Shown one piece after another: positions 1 to 12,246 of a DNA stretch of 64,000 bases. A program made the position numbers and the translations under genes. Every line of letters starts with the position of its first letter. The stretch's first letter is position 1. Below the pieces are notes generated by a model that was not told the DNA's origin, made no database searches, and worked only from the letters and a program-made list of their open reading frames with translations. Origin of the DNA: Blastomyces gilchristii SLH14081 (lineage: Eukaryota > Ascomycota > Eurotiomycetes > Onygenales > Ajellomycetaceae); the NCBI RefSeq assembly GCF_000003855.2, contig NW_003101682.1:3338619-3402618 (forward strand), read 5' to 3'.

Positions 1-31
1 NNNNNNNNNNNNNNNNNNNNNNNNNNNNNNN
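1..31. other. Assembly gap (N run)
   Basis: Thirty-one undetermined bases open the window. They hide the outer end of the left LTR of Gypsy-1 copy A, so the left target-site duplication of that element cannot be read. Confidence 0.99.
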
Positions 32-288
32 GAAAGAAAGAGAAAGTGCGAGAATTAGCAATCAAGATGAATATTTATATGTGTATGTGATGATGTATGT
101 GATGAAGCTTTAAGATGAAAGAATATGCATGCATTCATAGCAGTTGAGAATCAGTGATCAGAAATGACTGAGAATCAGAGTGTATACTACATGTGTTCAT
201 AGCAGCTACAGATCAGTGATCAGAAATGAAAGAATCTATAAAGTGTAATGAAATAGTCTATATAATTGATCAGGTGCAGCCTGCTATA
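32..288 (-). repeat. Gypsy-1 copy A, 3' LTR (partial)
   Basis: Aligns with the right LTR at 5879-6211, but its outer end is lost in the N run. Only one CpG remains, against about 21 in the right LTR. Nearly all differences are C-to-T or G-to-A: CG became TG or CA, GG became GA, and the inner terminus gccaca became gctata. Since both LTRs are identical when an element inserts, these changes arose after insertion. Confidence 0.88.
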
Positions 289-3200
289 TTAGTTCTCTCT
301 TTTCAGAAGCAGTTCTCATCAGTCAAGAGCTGCTGTTTCAGATAACATATAACTCAGAGTTCAGGTCAGTTGATTATAGCTGACTTATTTCACAAGATAT
401 TGTCAGCTACAGCTGTGAAATCTCTTATTAAGAATATCTTCAATCTCTCACTCAAGCTCATTATCTTCTTCTATAATGTCTGGTGATTGTCAGTCAGAAG
501 TCAGCTGAGAAGAGAATGAATCAGTAGCAGTGCAGCAGAGTAAGCTTGTATGAAATATATTATGAATTTCTGATAATGTGTCAAGATAGTAGTTGTGACT
601 ATCTAGAACTTCTATCACTTTATATCTGATATGATAATAGTCTAGTGTATGAAATGAATATATGATTTATATATTCTTAAGATTCAATCATATAAGATCT
701 TCTATCTTCTACTGCTCTACAGAATCTTGTCAGATATTGATTTAATCTTCTTAATCTTATTTCACAGTTGTCATGAAGACTTCTGCTCAGTCACAGATAT
801 CTCAGAGCTTTATTACTATATTATCAGTGATCTGAATTGAACTGCAGAGATTTGATATAAACTGTGTAATCTCTAGAAGATTCAACACTTTCATGTGATA
901 TTCATGTGTAAGAAAGAACAGACTTATATCTATTAAAATAACATCTTGACTGTTAATAGTGATCTCTGCATGTAGAAGAAGATTATATCAATTATCTTAT
1001 AAGTGATTATAGAACTTATAAAGATAATTCTTTACAGTCTGAATTATCTGTTCTGATGTATCATCAGTCTTGAGATAATAGACAGTTGATAGACAGTATA
1101 TAATCTTGAGAACTTGACAGATTCTTGTTCAAAGAATGCTCATGAATTGATAACTCTGATCTGATACTATCAATCTTAATAACTCATGCATTTAATAGAA
1201 TAAACTCTGTAAGAAGACTTCAGTGACTTGTTCAGTATTCATCTTATTACAAGATTTTAATATTATATTCTTACTTAGTTAGTTAATAATAATCAGAATG
1301 TTTCTACAACTCTTACTCTCAGATAGATTAATAGTAAAGTTAATTATTACATCTTATCAGATTCTATTAAAGACATTGAGTGATTTCAGTAGATCTTTTC
1401 TACAGTTCTTTTATAAGATAATAGAAGAATAGTAATTATAGTTTTAAATGAAGTGTCTGATGCTGTTTAATATCTCAGATCAGTAGAATTCTCAGAAGAT
1501 TATTTTATACAGTTATTCCCAGCTCAGATAATCAGTTATATATAAATCATGCATCTCTTGTATTATCTGAGTGTGTAAGAGTTCAGAGTGAGAAACTCAG
1601 TATCATTCATGAAATCATAGAGTATTATTATCATCAATTGAATATTCTGAGATATTGATTCTTATACATAGTTCTGAGAGAAATCAGAGTGCTTCTTAAT
1701 ATACTGCTTTAATAAGAGTCTGAAGAAGTTCATCAGCCTGAGCTGCTGTATACTACAGTTTATTCAGTGTAGAAGAAGTGAAGATATCAATATCAGTTCT
1801 AATTAGAGAAGTATATATGATGTTATAAGCTATTTTATCTTGATTAACTAGTATCTTCAGATTCAAGAGCTGATGCTCTCAGTTCATTCAGTGAGTATCT
1901 GTTATATCAGATAATATATCTTACTCTTGTTATAAGAGAACATCTGTTATCCAGTTCTGACTGTCAGAACAGTAGTGTATTATAAAATGAAAGCAGCTTA
2001 GAAACTCAGATTATCACATCTATTATTCAGTAAGTTTACAGATAGTTGTAAAGTATTTAAGATTCTTATAATTTATAACTATCTCAAATTCAGAGATACT
2101 TCAGAGTTCAGAGTCTCATTCTTTTAATCAGTGTATAATCATAAGAAGTTTCTTATCATAGATCTTATAATTGTATTCAGCAGAACTCAGTTTCTTAGAT
2201 ATAAAGACACATAATTATAGAATATCTTTATTATTATATTATAATATCACTTCTTCTATTATATAGTCAGAGAAATCAGCTTCAATAACTGTCTTATAAT
2301 CAAAATTAAATATTATCAGTAGAGAGATATTAATGAACATCTTCTTCATCTGTATAAATGCAGCTTCAGTGTCTGCTGATTATTGAAATACTGAGTCTTT
2401 CTTAGTAAGATCTGTAAGTGATCTCATGATATCTGAGAAGTTTTACATAAATCACTGATAGAAGTTAGCAAATCTGATGAAGCTTTGTACATCTTTCACA
2501 GTATATGAAGCTTCTCATTCAAGAATGATAAAGACTTTCTCAGAATTCATTTAAATTCTCTTACCAGCTTCTATAATAAAACTCAGATACTTGATACTCT
2601 TGACTTTAAAATCACACTTATTAATATCTATTGATAGTTTTGCTTCTTGTAGCTATTATAATATCTTTCATATATATTCTTAATATTCTTTTCTAAATTC
2701 ATCAGTGAAGATGAGAATATCATTCAGATAAGCAGATACAAACTTATCAAGAAAATCTCAGAGCACTCAGTTGATATACTTCTGAAATGTACTGAGAGTG
2801 TTAGCCAGTTCAAAGAGTGTGACTATTCATTCAAAGAGATCATAACATGTTCAGAATACTGTAAGTTATTCATCTTCTTCAGTGATACAAATCTTATGAA
2901 ATGCAGTGATGACATCTAGTTTTATACACTATTGAGCTCACTCAATCTGTACTAGGATTTCATTGATAAGAGATAAAGAATATCAATCTTTCTTTGTCAA
3001 TCTGTTCAGATCTTGATAGTTCATATAGAATTGAAGTTCTTCATCTGATTTCTTTGCAAAGAGGATGAGAACTGTGATGAAAGAGTTACTAATGTATATG
3101 AATTCTTTATTCAACAGATCATTGAGTGTCTTTCAAAGAAGAAGAAGTTCATCTTAGAACATGTTATAAAGAGAGCCTTATGATGATTCAGAGTTCTTAT

Positions 3201-5878
3201 CATTCTTTTTCTCTAACTTGATACTGTGATTCACTTCAGAATCTTATAAGAGAGGTATGTTTATAATATTATCTTGTTGAAAGACATCTAGATATTCATG
3301 ATATTATTAAGAAAGTTTTGTACAAGAATCTGTTATTGTAATATAGAATAACTTTTCTAGAGTCTTTTTGATATGATCAGACTGATGAAATAGATTGATA
3401 CATGATTCTGCTATTAGTGAACTTATCAGTGACTCTGTTAATAATTTTGATAATGACTTCTTTTTTAAAGTATTTTGTATGTGTTGACAGAGATCTGTGT
3501 CAGATTTATGATCTTGTAAATGTCATCTTCATGAACTCTATCATTGTTAGAAAATATCAAGCTTCTGTTTCAAGTATTCAATAAGATGCCTTGTTCAGAT
3601 AGTCAGGCAAGTTCTAATATAAGATTATAATCAAGATTATCAACTTCATATACATAGATATCTTCACACTGATGTCCTCTCATATCTATGGTCAGCTTTA
3701 CCATGTAATGAGTACAAATGTTCTTTGAATCATCAAATCCTGCAAGAAGTTGAGGTTTTGATAGAGAGATATGCTGAAGGTTATAACATCTTATGACTGA
3801 AGATTTTATCATTGCATAGTAGCATAGACCGCTGTCTACCATGGCTTTCATATTATACATGTTATCAATCACAGTAGATACAAGAATCGCATTCATTGTC
3901 ATCTTCTCTTCAAATCATTGTCATCTGACCTCTTCAAGCTCCTGTTTGCAAATTTGAACAGGAGCTAGACTGGCCGCCAGGACCATGAATTTCACATTTG
4001 ATTTCATTTGGTCTGGTCTCATACATTTCTTGGCGTGAATCCCGCTGAGACTGGCTATCAAAAAAACATATAAAGTGACTATATATCAGATTTTAAAATG
4101 GAACCATGACTTGAAAAAAATGAGAAAGTGGTTCTATTTGGTTTCATTTAGTCTTATTCTTGGCATAAAGTTACTATTTTTAGACATTTTAAGGTTTTTT
4201 TTAGACTATTTTTAATTTTTTAAAAAGTAACACTTTTTGATAACACTCAAATGAGATTTAAAGTCATTTAAAGCAATAAAAATAATTTAAATTGAGAAGT
4301 GAAAATCATGATCTCATTTGAAAAATATGACAAGAGTAGACAGTAAGTTTCACTGGAACAGTATGAGACTACTATCTAATGTTAAAACCATGTAATGGGA
4401 TCAGTCGAATTGGTAATGAAACTATCAAAAAATCTGGTCCTGGTTTCAGACACGGTTACACAGTCAGTCTAACAGAAGCTAATCTTTTCCCTGTTTCACT
4501 GAGGCATTCTTGTAGTTATCTTTCAAATCTTTCTTTACTGCAATGTGGTTGGCGCGGACAGGCACTGATCTTTCTCTCAAATGTGAAGGCACATAGGTTA
4601 ATCAGTAGTTGAAAGCAATGTGTTCTGATCAGTTACAGTTGATGCACACTTCATATTAACATCAATCAGTGACTTCTTCAGGAGTGATCTCAGGAACTCA
4701 GAAGCCTGTTTGAATGGTGAAAACTCTTGCTTGTGTATAGACATTTGAATCTATTCAGTTTATAATATCTGCATCATTGCTGTTACTTCTCTTTAATATA
4801 AGTGTATGAGTGACTGAGATGTAATGTCTTCTATCACTGTTCTGTATACTCTTGAGCTTGATAAGATGATCATTCAATGTTCAGAGCTGTGTGCAGAAGC
4901 CTTCATAAGTCTAGTCTTTGTCTACACTTATAAGAGTCTGTAAGAGTTTGAAAGTCAATGTCTTCTTAAACATGCTAATCTTTATTTAATTCTCTCAAGA
5001 TTGACTACCTGCTTCTAGAATCTTGATGTTGAAGTCAGGAATAAATGTTGTAAGAGAAGTGTTTCTCTGTCAGATACTCTGTAATTAATTTAATACTTTC
5101 TGTTATATGACAGTGTCTCAGAACAGAATATCAAGATATTTCATAATATTATCAGACATTCTCAACACTGATTCACATGCTTTCATTCATGAATGAAACT
5201 TCTGTTTCATATAATCTTTCAATTATTCATTGATATATCAATTTTGATTAATTAATAAACTGATGACATCTTCATCTACACTCAGTTTTGTGAGCATTTT
5301 CATTCTTCATGATGAATAGAGAGTGAGATTGAAAGTATTAAAATATATAGAAGTATTTAAGCATTCTTTCAGCACTTTTGTATTTGATTCTGTAGATGTT
5401 GAAATCACATGAGTTAATTATTGAATCTCTTCATATTGATATTATTGAGTTGCATGCATATCAGCTATTTATTATTATTGTAGTTTCAACATTGCTCAGA
5501 GTCACTGTGATACTGTGTCTATACTTGTATTCAGAGGTTCTCTTATATTATTATTAGATATGATTATATTGTTTATCAGATATATGATATCTGTGAAATC
5601 TGAAGAAGTGTAATTGTATAAATATTTCATATGTCTGAGTGTCAGAACTCTCAGGTCTTTCACTGATATTCTCTTTGTAAAATCTTATTATAAGATCAGA
5701 ATGACTGATGAGCAAGCTTCTATCTGAGAACTCAGTGTTCACTTAACTGTTTGACTGTTTCTCTATTTCTTACATATCATTACATGTTCAGATATCTCTT
5801 AATGAATAATTATTGCTGATGAGAAGATAATGCATGAATAATTATTTTCTAATAAGGAGATAATAAATGTTTTTATAG
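289..5878 (-). pseudogene. Gypsy-1 copy A gag-pol remnant
   Basis: Decayed polyprotein on the minus strand. A CCHC zinc knuckle of gag is at 4605-4646, with the last Cys changed to Tyr (pattern C-I-N-C, His, then Tyr). The longest open piece, 3603-3902, is the aspartic protease; its D-S-G active site at 3828-3836 is intact. The RT active site at 2719-2730 reads Y-L-N-D instead of Y-L-D-D, so one catalytic Asp is lost. RNase H (around 2100-2350) and integrase (around 900-1750) follow with many stops, and a chromodomain-like C-terminus lies near 330-470. TGA sits at expected Trp codons and TAA at expected Gln codons. The hAT MITE interrupts the frame between zinc knuckle and protease. No function is expected. 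Confidence 0.85.
3966..4471. mobile_element. hAT-type MITE (506 bp)
   Basis: Non-autonomous element beginning tagactggcc and ending gtcagtcta, so the termini form inverted repeats. It is flanked by an 8-bp duplication, acaggagc at 3958-3965 and acagaagc at 4472-4479 (one G-to-A difference). The undisturbed site in Gypsy-1 copy C near 28480-28500 has the sequence once. Eight-bp duplications are the hallmark of hAT transposons. Its left end matches the element ends at 49475 and 63923, and its right end matches 62537, so the transposase decayed at 49890-52812 is a good candidate for its mobiliser. It encodes no protein. It keeps more CG and GG than the surrounding element. Confidence 0.85.
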
Positions 5879-6211
5879 TGTAAGAGGCCTACACTGAATA
5901 GATCAGTATTATATTGATAGGTCTTATATAACAAAGATAAAAATGTTAAAGAAGGAAAGAAAGAGAAAGTGCAAGAATTAGTGATTGAGGTGAATATTTA
6001 TATGTGTATGTGGTGGTGTACACGGTGGAGCTTCAGGGTGGAAGAATATGCGCGCGTCTGTAGCGGCCGAGGATCGGCAATCGGGAATGGCTGAGAATCG
6101 GAGCATACACTACGCGCGTTCGTAGCGGCCGCGGATCAGCGATCGGGAATGGAAGAATCTATGAAGTGTAACAGAATAGTCTATATGATTGATCGGGCGC
6201 AGCCCGCCACA
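5879..6211 (-). repeat. Gypsy-1 copy A, 5' LTR with CpG-rich U3
   Basis: A 333-bp LTR, on the plus strand starting tgtaagaggcc and ending cccgccaca (TG...CA ends). The half from about 6015 to 6211, which is U3 in coding orientation and thus the promoter half, holds about 21 CpGs. The R-U5 half (5879-6010) holds almost none. The family's TSD is 5 bp; the right flank here is ttatt, but the left flank is in the N run. Confidence 0.92.
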
Positions 6212-9200
6212 TTTATTAAGATATATTTGAATGAGTTTTTCTTCACTAGTCAAGAACTCATTGTTAATATTGATATTAATGATTTGATGAAGTAACTGAT
6301 CAATTGTACATTTAAGAAGATTATCACTAAGTGAAAAAAGCAGTCTCAGACTGATTCTGTGACTGTAAAAAAGAATAAGAACAAGAACAAAGATAAGAAT
6401 AAAAGCATAACTGTATGAAAGTACACTCACTGCAGAAGACATGAATATACTGTTAACAGATGTTTCATCTTACACTCTGATAAAAAGAAAAAGAAGATGA
6501 ATAAGATAAATGATGATAAGAAGAAAGAGAAGAAGAATGACTTAATAAATTCTCAATTAGCAGTAAATACAGTAATTATAAAGATTAAGTTCTATTTCTC
6601 TTTTACAGTCACTGAAAAATCATTCTCTAAATCTTGATATTTGAACACATGTGTAAGTGTGAATAAGATGAGTGAGCTTCATTCTTTTTCAAATATTAAA
6701 TCTTTTAATAATAACATCTCTGTTAATTCTGCAACTGAGAAAACTGAGTTTATCAAGAAAATTAAAACTATTATCTTGAAGATTGAGAATAATAATATTA
6801 ACTTATAGAATGTTCACTATATTTCTAATATTATAGTTAATCTGCTCTCATTTATAAAGCTTGAAGATCAGAGATTCTGATTTATATTATCTTTCACTAT
6901 TCTCTTATTTTTCATTTGCAGAGCTCTGAACAGTGTTATTTTTCATACAGTTTGAACTGCTCAGAACAATATATATAAGATCAATGAACAGAAGTTCAAT
7001 GAGAATCTCAATCATCTGAACAAGACAGTCAAGTATGTTGTAATAATGTCTCATGAGTACAATTTTGACTGAAAAGTTGATCTTTCTGTGACTGCTACTA
7101 CTACTGTTAATAACATTGATTCTACAGTTCTGAATACCAGTCTTAAGAATACAAGAATATCAAAGACTCTTTTGAATTAGCATTACAATCTCAGTCATAT
7201 TCATGCTGATGCTATAATTACTATAGTCAAGAATTCTCATACTGAAGTCACTATTAGAGATTCTAAGACTAAGTTCTTTTGCAAAGAATGTGTTAAGACA
7301 GATATGATATGAGATTATTTGAAAACACTGATGTCTAGATCTATTCAACTCATTGAGAAGGTTCATATTAACCTTGTAAATAATAGATATACATTGAAAG
7401 ACCTCTCTGACCACCTCTTAGAGTCTCATCAGAGAATTAAATACTGAATGCTTATTATCTGTGATGCAACTCACTATCATTGAGTATATTTTTTAAAGTT
7501 CAAGAATGAGGCTGTTCAATACTTTGAGTTATGGCTCAGATTTATGAGTAATCTCAGGTATACAGTTCCTGCTTTTTCACAGACTGATATTAATGATGTT
7601 TTCCAATTCACATATATACACACAGTCATGAATTCATATGATATCAAATGAGAATCAATAACATCTTATTTACTACATTAAGATAGTGTTTCTGAACATG
7701 AGATCTGCACTATCATGAGATGAGTTAGAGCTGCTCTTTTGAAAGATAATCTCTCTAAGAAGTTCTGAACAGATATTCTAGAGACAGTGATTATAATAAT
7801 CAATAATACTCTTATATCTACAGTTTTTATAACTCAAAATTTTAACTCTCTACTGCAGAGACTTCTGTAATTCCAAGTTCATATAAGATTTCTTAATGTG
7901 CACTTATGAACACTCTGCTGAATATGAGACATTTTCACTGATTAAGTGCAGAGGTTTTTATTCACTTGCATGAATCTCAGAAGTCTAGAGATAAGCTTTC
8001 TTCACATGTCAATTTCTATTATATTATTGAATTCAGTGGCACATTGATATATCATCTATGACATCTCAAATCTGACAAGATTATTATCAGTAGTGATGTG
8101 AGATTTCTGATTGCTGAAAAACTGGTTATTATATCTGTGAAACTCATTAATCATGTTATTGAACTGAAACCTGATATTCATTTATTTGATGATGAAGATG
8201 CTTCTGATATTGATGATCTGAATTTTACATAGTTACAGCCTGTGAAATTGCTGACTACTTACACTCTGAGCTCTGTTACAGATAATCTTCTGAAGTTCTA
8301 CAAGAATGCCACATCTCAGTCAGAAAGAGTAGAAGATTATTGAAAGAAGTTTATGCAATGTGAGATTACTGACCTGAAGAGATGCAATATATGAAGTTTG
8401 ATCTCTAAATCTGATATTCTGAGAAATGAACTGATTGCTTCAGACTGTTGAGTGTTTCTTGAGAAAGATAGATCTGTAGACCTGAATACTGATTCTGATA
8501 ATATTCTTAGAAAATCACATTGAGTGATTTATAGTAACTGACTTAAGAAGAATTCTAGAGAAGAGATCTATACTTCTGTCATCACTGATACTGTCAATTA
8601 TATTCTTTTTGCAATAGCAGCACTACATAATTGAACACTCTGTTAAGTGAATATAGTGATGATATATCTGTATAAGTATCTCAATAAGAAGGTCTATATA
8701 AGACAGCTTATCAGATTTGAGACAGGTTCGCTGAAAACACTTATCTATATGATTGAGAATAGTCTATACAGCCTGAACTCTGCAGTAAAGATCTAGTATG
8801 ATTACTTAATAACTCTGCTGAGTGATCTTGAATTTATAGTCAGTGTCTATGATTCAACACTCTGATATCATATATTCAGATATCACCTCTATATAATAAT
8901 CTATGTTGATGATCTTAACATCATATCTGAAGTTTCTGAGAATGCTGATTGACTAGTGAGTATACTCAGTGAGAAATTGAAAGTCAAGAATCTACACCAG
9001 TCAATCAAGTATTTGAGTATGAAAGTCAATTATTCAGACAAAGGAATTGATTTGATACATTATCAATATATCAAATATCTTATTGAAGATTTCTATCTTG
9101 ATAATACAGCTGTTGTTAAAATACTAATAAAGAATGAATTCTGCATTGATGATTCCTCTATATCTGAGAAAGAGACTGATTTCACAATTTAGTGATATTA

Positions 9201-9930
9201 ACATGATGTGAGTTACTTACAATATCTTGCAGTTAAAACATATTCTGATATCACTCATACTGTCTTACTACTCACTTAACAGAATATTGATTCAACATCT
9301 CAATGTTGAAAGGCCCTGTTACATGTTATATGTTATTTGAAAGAGATCATGAATCTGAGCATTTTCTACAGATACAGTCTGTATGAGGGGTCTGTTCTCC
9401 CTGATTTCCTCAATAATTCCTACCTACTCTTTAGCTACTCAGATTTCAATTGAGCTGACCCCTTAAATAATGATAGAAAATCAATATCTAACTACATTTT
9501 TAAGCTTGCAGATGACCTGATTTCATGGCATTCAACAAAGCAATCTTGTGTATCTCTAAGTTTTAATAAGACTGAATATATAACTCTTAGTGAGATGATT
9601 CATGAAGCAACATGAATCTGAAATCTCATGATTGAGCTTGGCTTCATCACTGCATCTCTGATACAGATTCTCACTGATAATAAGAATGTCATAGATCTTA
9701 CAAAGATGACAGTTATTACAGTCTGAAGCAAGCACATTGACACATGTTTTCATTTTTCATGTTAACAGTTGAATCAGAGAATCATTGATTTAGAATATAT
9801 TCTCACTGCTCAGATAACAGTGAATGAACTCACTAAATCTCTAGACACTGTGACATTTGCTCAATTCATGATTTTGCTAGGTCTTACAGATGTAAAAGTT
9901 GAAAATGTTTAATTTTACATTTGTATTTGA
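6212..9930 (+). pseudogene. Copia gag-pol remnant
   Basis: A decayed polyprotein. The zinc knuckle at 6422-6463 reads Y-T-H-C-R-R-H-E-Y-T-V-N-R-C, a CCHC box with the first Cys and the His both changed to Tyr by G-to-A or C-to-T. Protease-like sequence follows near 6630-6870. Integrase spans about 7070-7850. RT spans about 8340-9200 with an intact Y-V-D-D at 8902-8913; the longest stop-free stretch is 8956-9192. RNase H follows near 9480-9740, with a recognisable I-S-W-H-S-T-K-Q-S motif and a conserved D-N-K segment. TGA replaces Trp and TAA replaces Gln at many sites. It is non-functional. Confidence 0.85.
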
Positions 9931-9995
9931 TTTTGACAGACTATCTTAGTGATTTGAGTGTTTTTGTATGTGATTCTTGTTATCTTGAGAGGGGG

Positions 9996-10110
9996 TGTTG
10001 ATCATTACAGCTGTTGCAATTAATGATCTCACTAGATCACATAACTCATCACTATATTATGTTTTTGTAGATAGATCTATCAATACAACCTTTAACTATT
10101 CTACACTTCT
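9996..10110 (+). repeat. Copia 3' LTR, end unresolved
   Basis: The LTR starts tgttgatcat directly after the purine tract. Two possible ends are the segment atcaataca near 10086, which is nearly complementary to the start, and ttctaca near 10110. The partner LTR is outside the window, so the true length cannot be settled. Confidence 0.5.
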
Positions 10111-11941
10111 TGATATTTTCAGATTAGTATGACTAACTAAACTTCTTTAGACTTCTGTCAAGTTCTGCTAACTTCTGAACTAATAAGAGATTTCATACAT
10201 GCTCACAATCTAATATCTCATAGAGAGTCTGAGAAGAAACAGTTCTATTATATATAGAAAATTAACTTCATTTATATAAAATATTCAATTGACTTCAGAA
10301 TTATATATCTACTCTAAATATCTGTCTAATTATTATCAAACTGATATTTTTCAAATTCTTAGTCATTTTGCTATTATCTCTGCTATTTTACAACTTACTA
10401 CTTCTTCTTATCATATCACAGTTATTAATAAAAGACAGTGTATCTTTTGAATCTCAAGATACTTAATATCAGGCATACTTCAGTTAATATTCTTTATCAC
10501 TTAAAGATAAATTCTCTCTACAATTACTACAGTTTCTTAATAATATAAATGATGAATATAATATATCAGACAGTGACTTAATAGAACTTGAATCTATTAA
10601 TACTTCTTCAGAATTCAAGATCACTGATACTGATATCAATATCTTATAAGCTTATTCATGATTAAACTGCTGTGACTCACAGCATCTGTCTATAATATCT
10701 TATAACTGACAGAAAAGATGATTAAAATTATCTTATATTATTAGAATATTACAGTAAAATAGTTAAGAAATGAAGATTTATATAGAGACTTGAATTCAGA
10801 GTTCTGATATCTTAACTTATTAATAATACAGTACTTCTATAAAGTAGTGAAATATACTATATTCAGCACTTTTCAAAGCAGGAATATTCAATGATAATTA
10901 ATATTATACTATTTCATTTAAATAGAAGCTCAAATATCTTATTAATACTCTTTTCTTTATAAAATTCAATCATAATTCTGATCTGAATACTAGTAACTTT
11001 TGAACTACTTTTGAAATTATTTAGACTGATATATCAATCTGATTTAATCTACTTACTTCTATTTTAAAAACTAAACACATTAATTAAAAGAGCTATGAAT
11101 GAGACTCAGACAAAATAATAGCTATTAAATAACTGTTTATTATTATAAGAATTATATATTACTCTTATTTCTTAAAAAACTTAAACTTCTTCAGCTCTAT
11201 TCTATCTGTATATTTTCATAACTCAGAAGTAAAATAATAAGTAATAGAAATTATTTCTAGCTTTGAACTCTATTATAACTATATAATAAGAAATGAATTG
11301 ATAATGAAAATTACTAAATAAGAGAAGATATAACTTAATATTCTTAACTTATTAATATTTCTATCTAATATCTCAAACTTGTAGTAATCTCTGATAATAT
11401 CTGTTATTTTCTGATATATTCTTTAAACTTCTATCAACTTCTGAGTCAATTACTTAATTAATTCTTACTATTAGATTAAACTTTAACAGCTTATTAAAGA
11501 TTCTTAAGTCATTATAGTCTATGATAATATGAACTTTAAGAAGACTGTATAAGATAAAATAATCAGATATAATAATTTCATAGCTACTATAACTACTACT
11601 GCTATGATTATTTTCTCTGAGATTTCAGAATCTAGTCTAACTCAGATTATACATAATTTTATAAGACTACTAATATTATAAGAAATCATTAGTACATCTG
11701 ATATAATAGATAATAATAATAAGCTTTGAAAATAAATAATATTATATCTTATTTCAGATACTGTTCAAAAGATTCATAATAATAAGATTAAAAATATTTT
11801 CAGTACTGTAAATAATTTATTATTTTAAATATCTATTATTAATACACTTTCTGTGAATAGAACACATTTTCAGCAGTTAAGTACTATTTTTGAAAATGAG
11901 AGCACTGTTGCAGAAACTATGAGAGTTTATAAGAAGATATT

Positions 11942-12246
11942 TGTAAGAGGCCTACGCCGAATAGATCAGTATAATATATAGATCTTATATAATAAAGAGA
12001 AAATCATTAAAGAAGAAAAAGAAAGAGAAAGTGCAAGAGTCAGTGATTGAAGTGAATATTTATATGCATATGTGATAATGTACACAGTGAAGCTTCAAGA
12101 CAGGAGAATTTGTATGCATTCATGACAGCTGAGAATCATTGATTGAGAATGAAGTGGCTGAGAATCAGTGATTGAGAATGAAGTGACAGAAATCTATGAA
12201 GTGTAACAGAATAGTCTATATGATTGATCAGGCACAGCCTGCCACA
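11942..12246 (-). repeat. Gypsy-1 copy B, 3' LTR
   Basis: A 305-bp LTR starting tgtaagaggcc and ending tgccaca. It has only two CpGs, both near the start, and is heavily C-to-T mutated compared with the partner LTR at 17321. Confidence 0.92.

Larger units (their letters stand above)
32..6211 (-). mobile_element. Gypsy-1 copy A, Ty3/gypsy chromovirus, decayed
   Basis: An LTR retrotransposon read on the minus strand. The 5' LTR lies at right (5879-6211) and the partial 3' LTR at left (32-288). The minus-strand order is gag with a zinc knuckle, aspartic protease, reverse transcriptase, RNase H, integrase and a C-terminal chromodomain, which is the chromovirus order. Copies B and C have the same layout at about 5.65 kb; this copy is longer because a 506-bp hAT MITE sits at 3966-4471. 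It is inserted in a copia element that continues at 6212. Numerous in-frame stops make it non-autonomous. Family assignment rests on protein motifs seen by eye. Confidence 0.9.
6212..10110 (+). mobile_element. Ty1/copia element, 5'-truncated, decayed
   Basis: The plus strand carries, in order, gag zinc knuckle, protease, integrase, RT and RNase H, which is the copia order (integrase before RT). A polypurine tract, gagaggggg at 9987-9995, precedes a TG-starting 3' LTR. The element begins abruptly inside gag at the edge of Gypsy-1 copy A, so the gypsy insertion split it and its 5' LTR and gag start lie to the left of the window. Confidence 0.85.
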
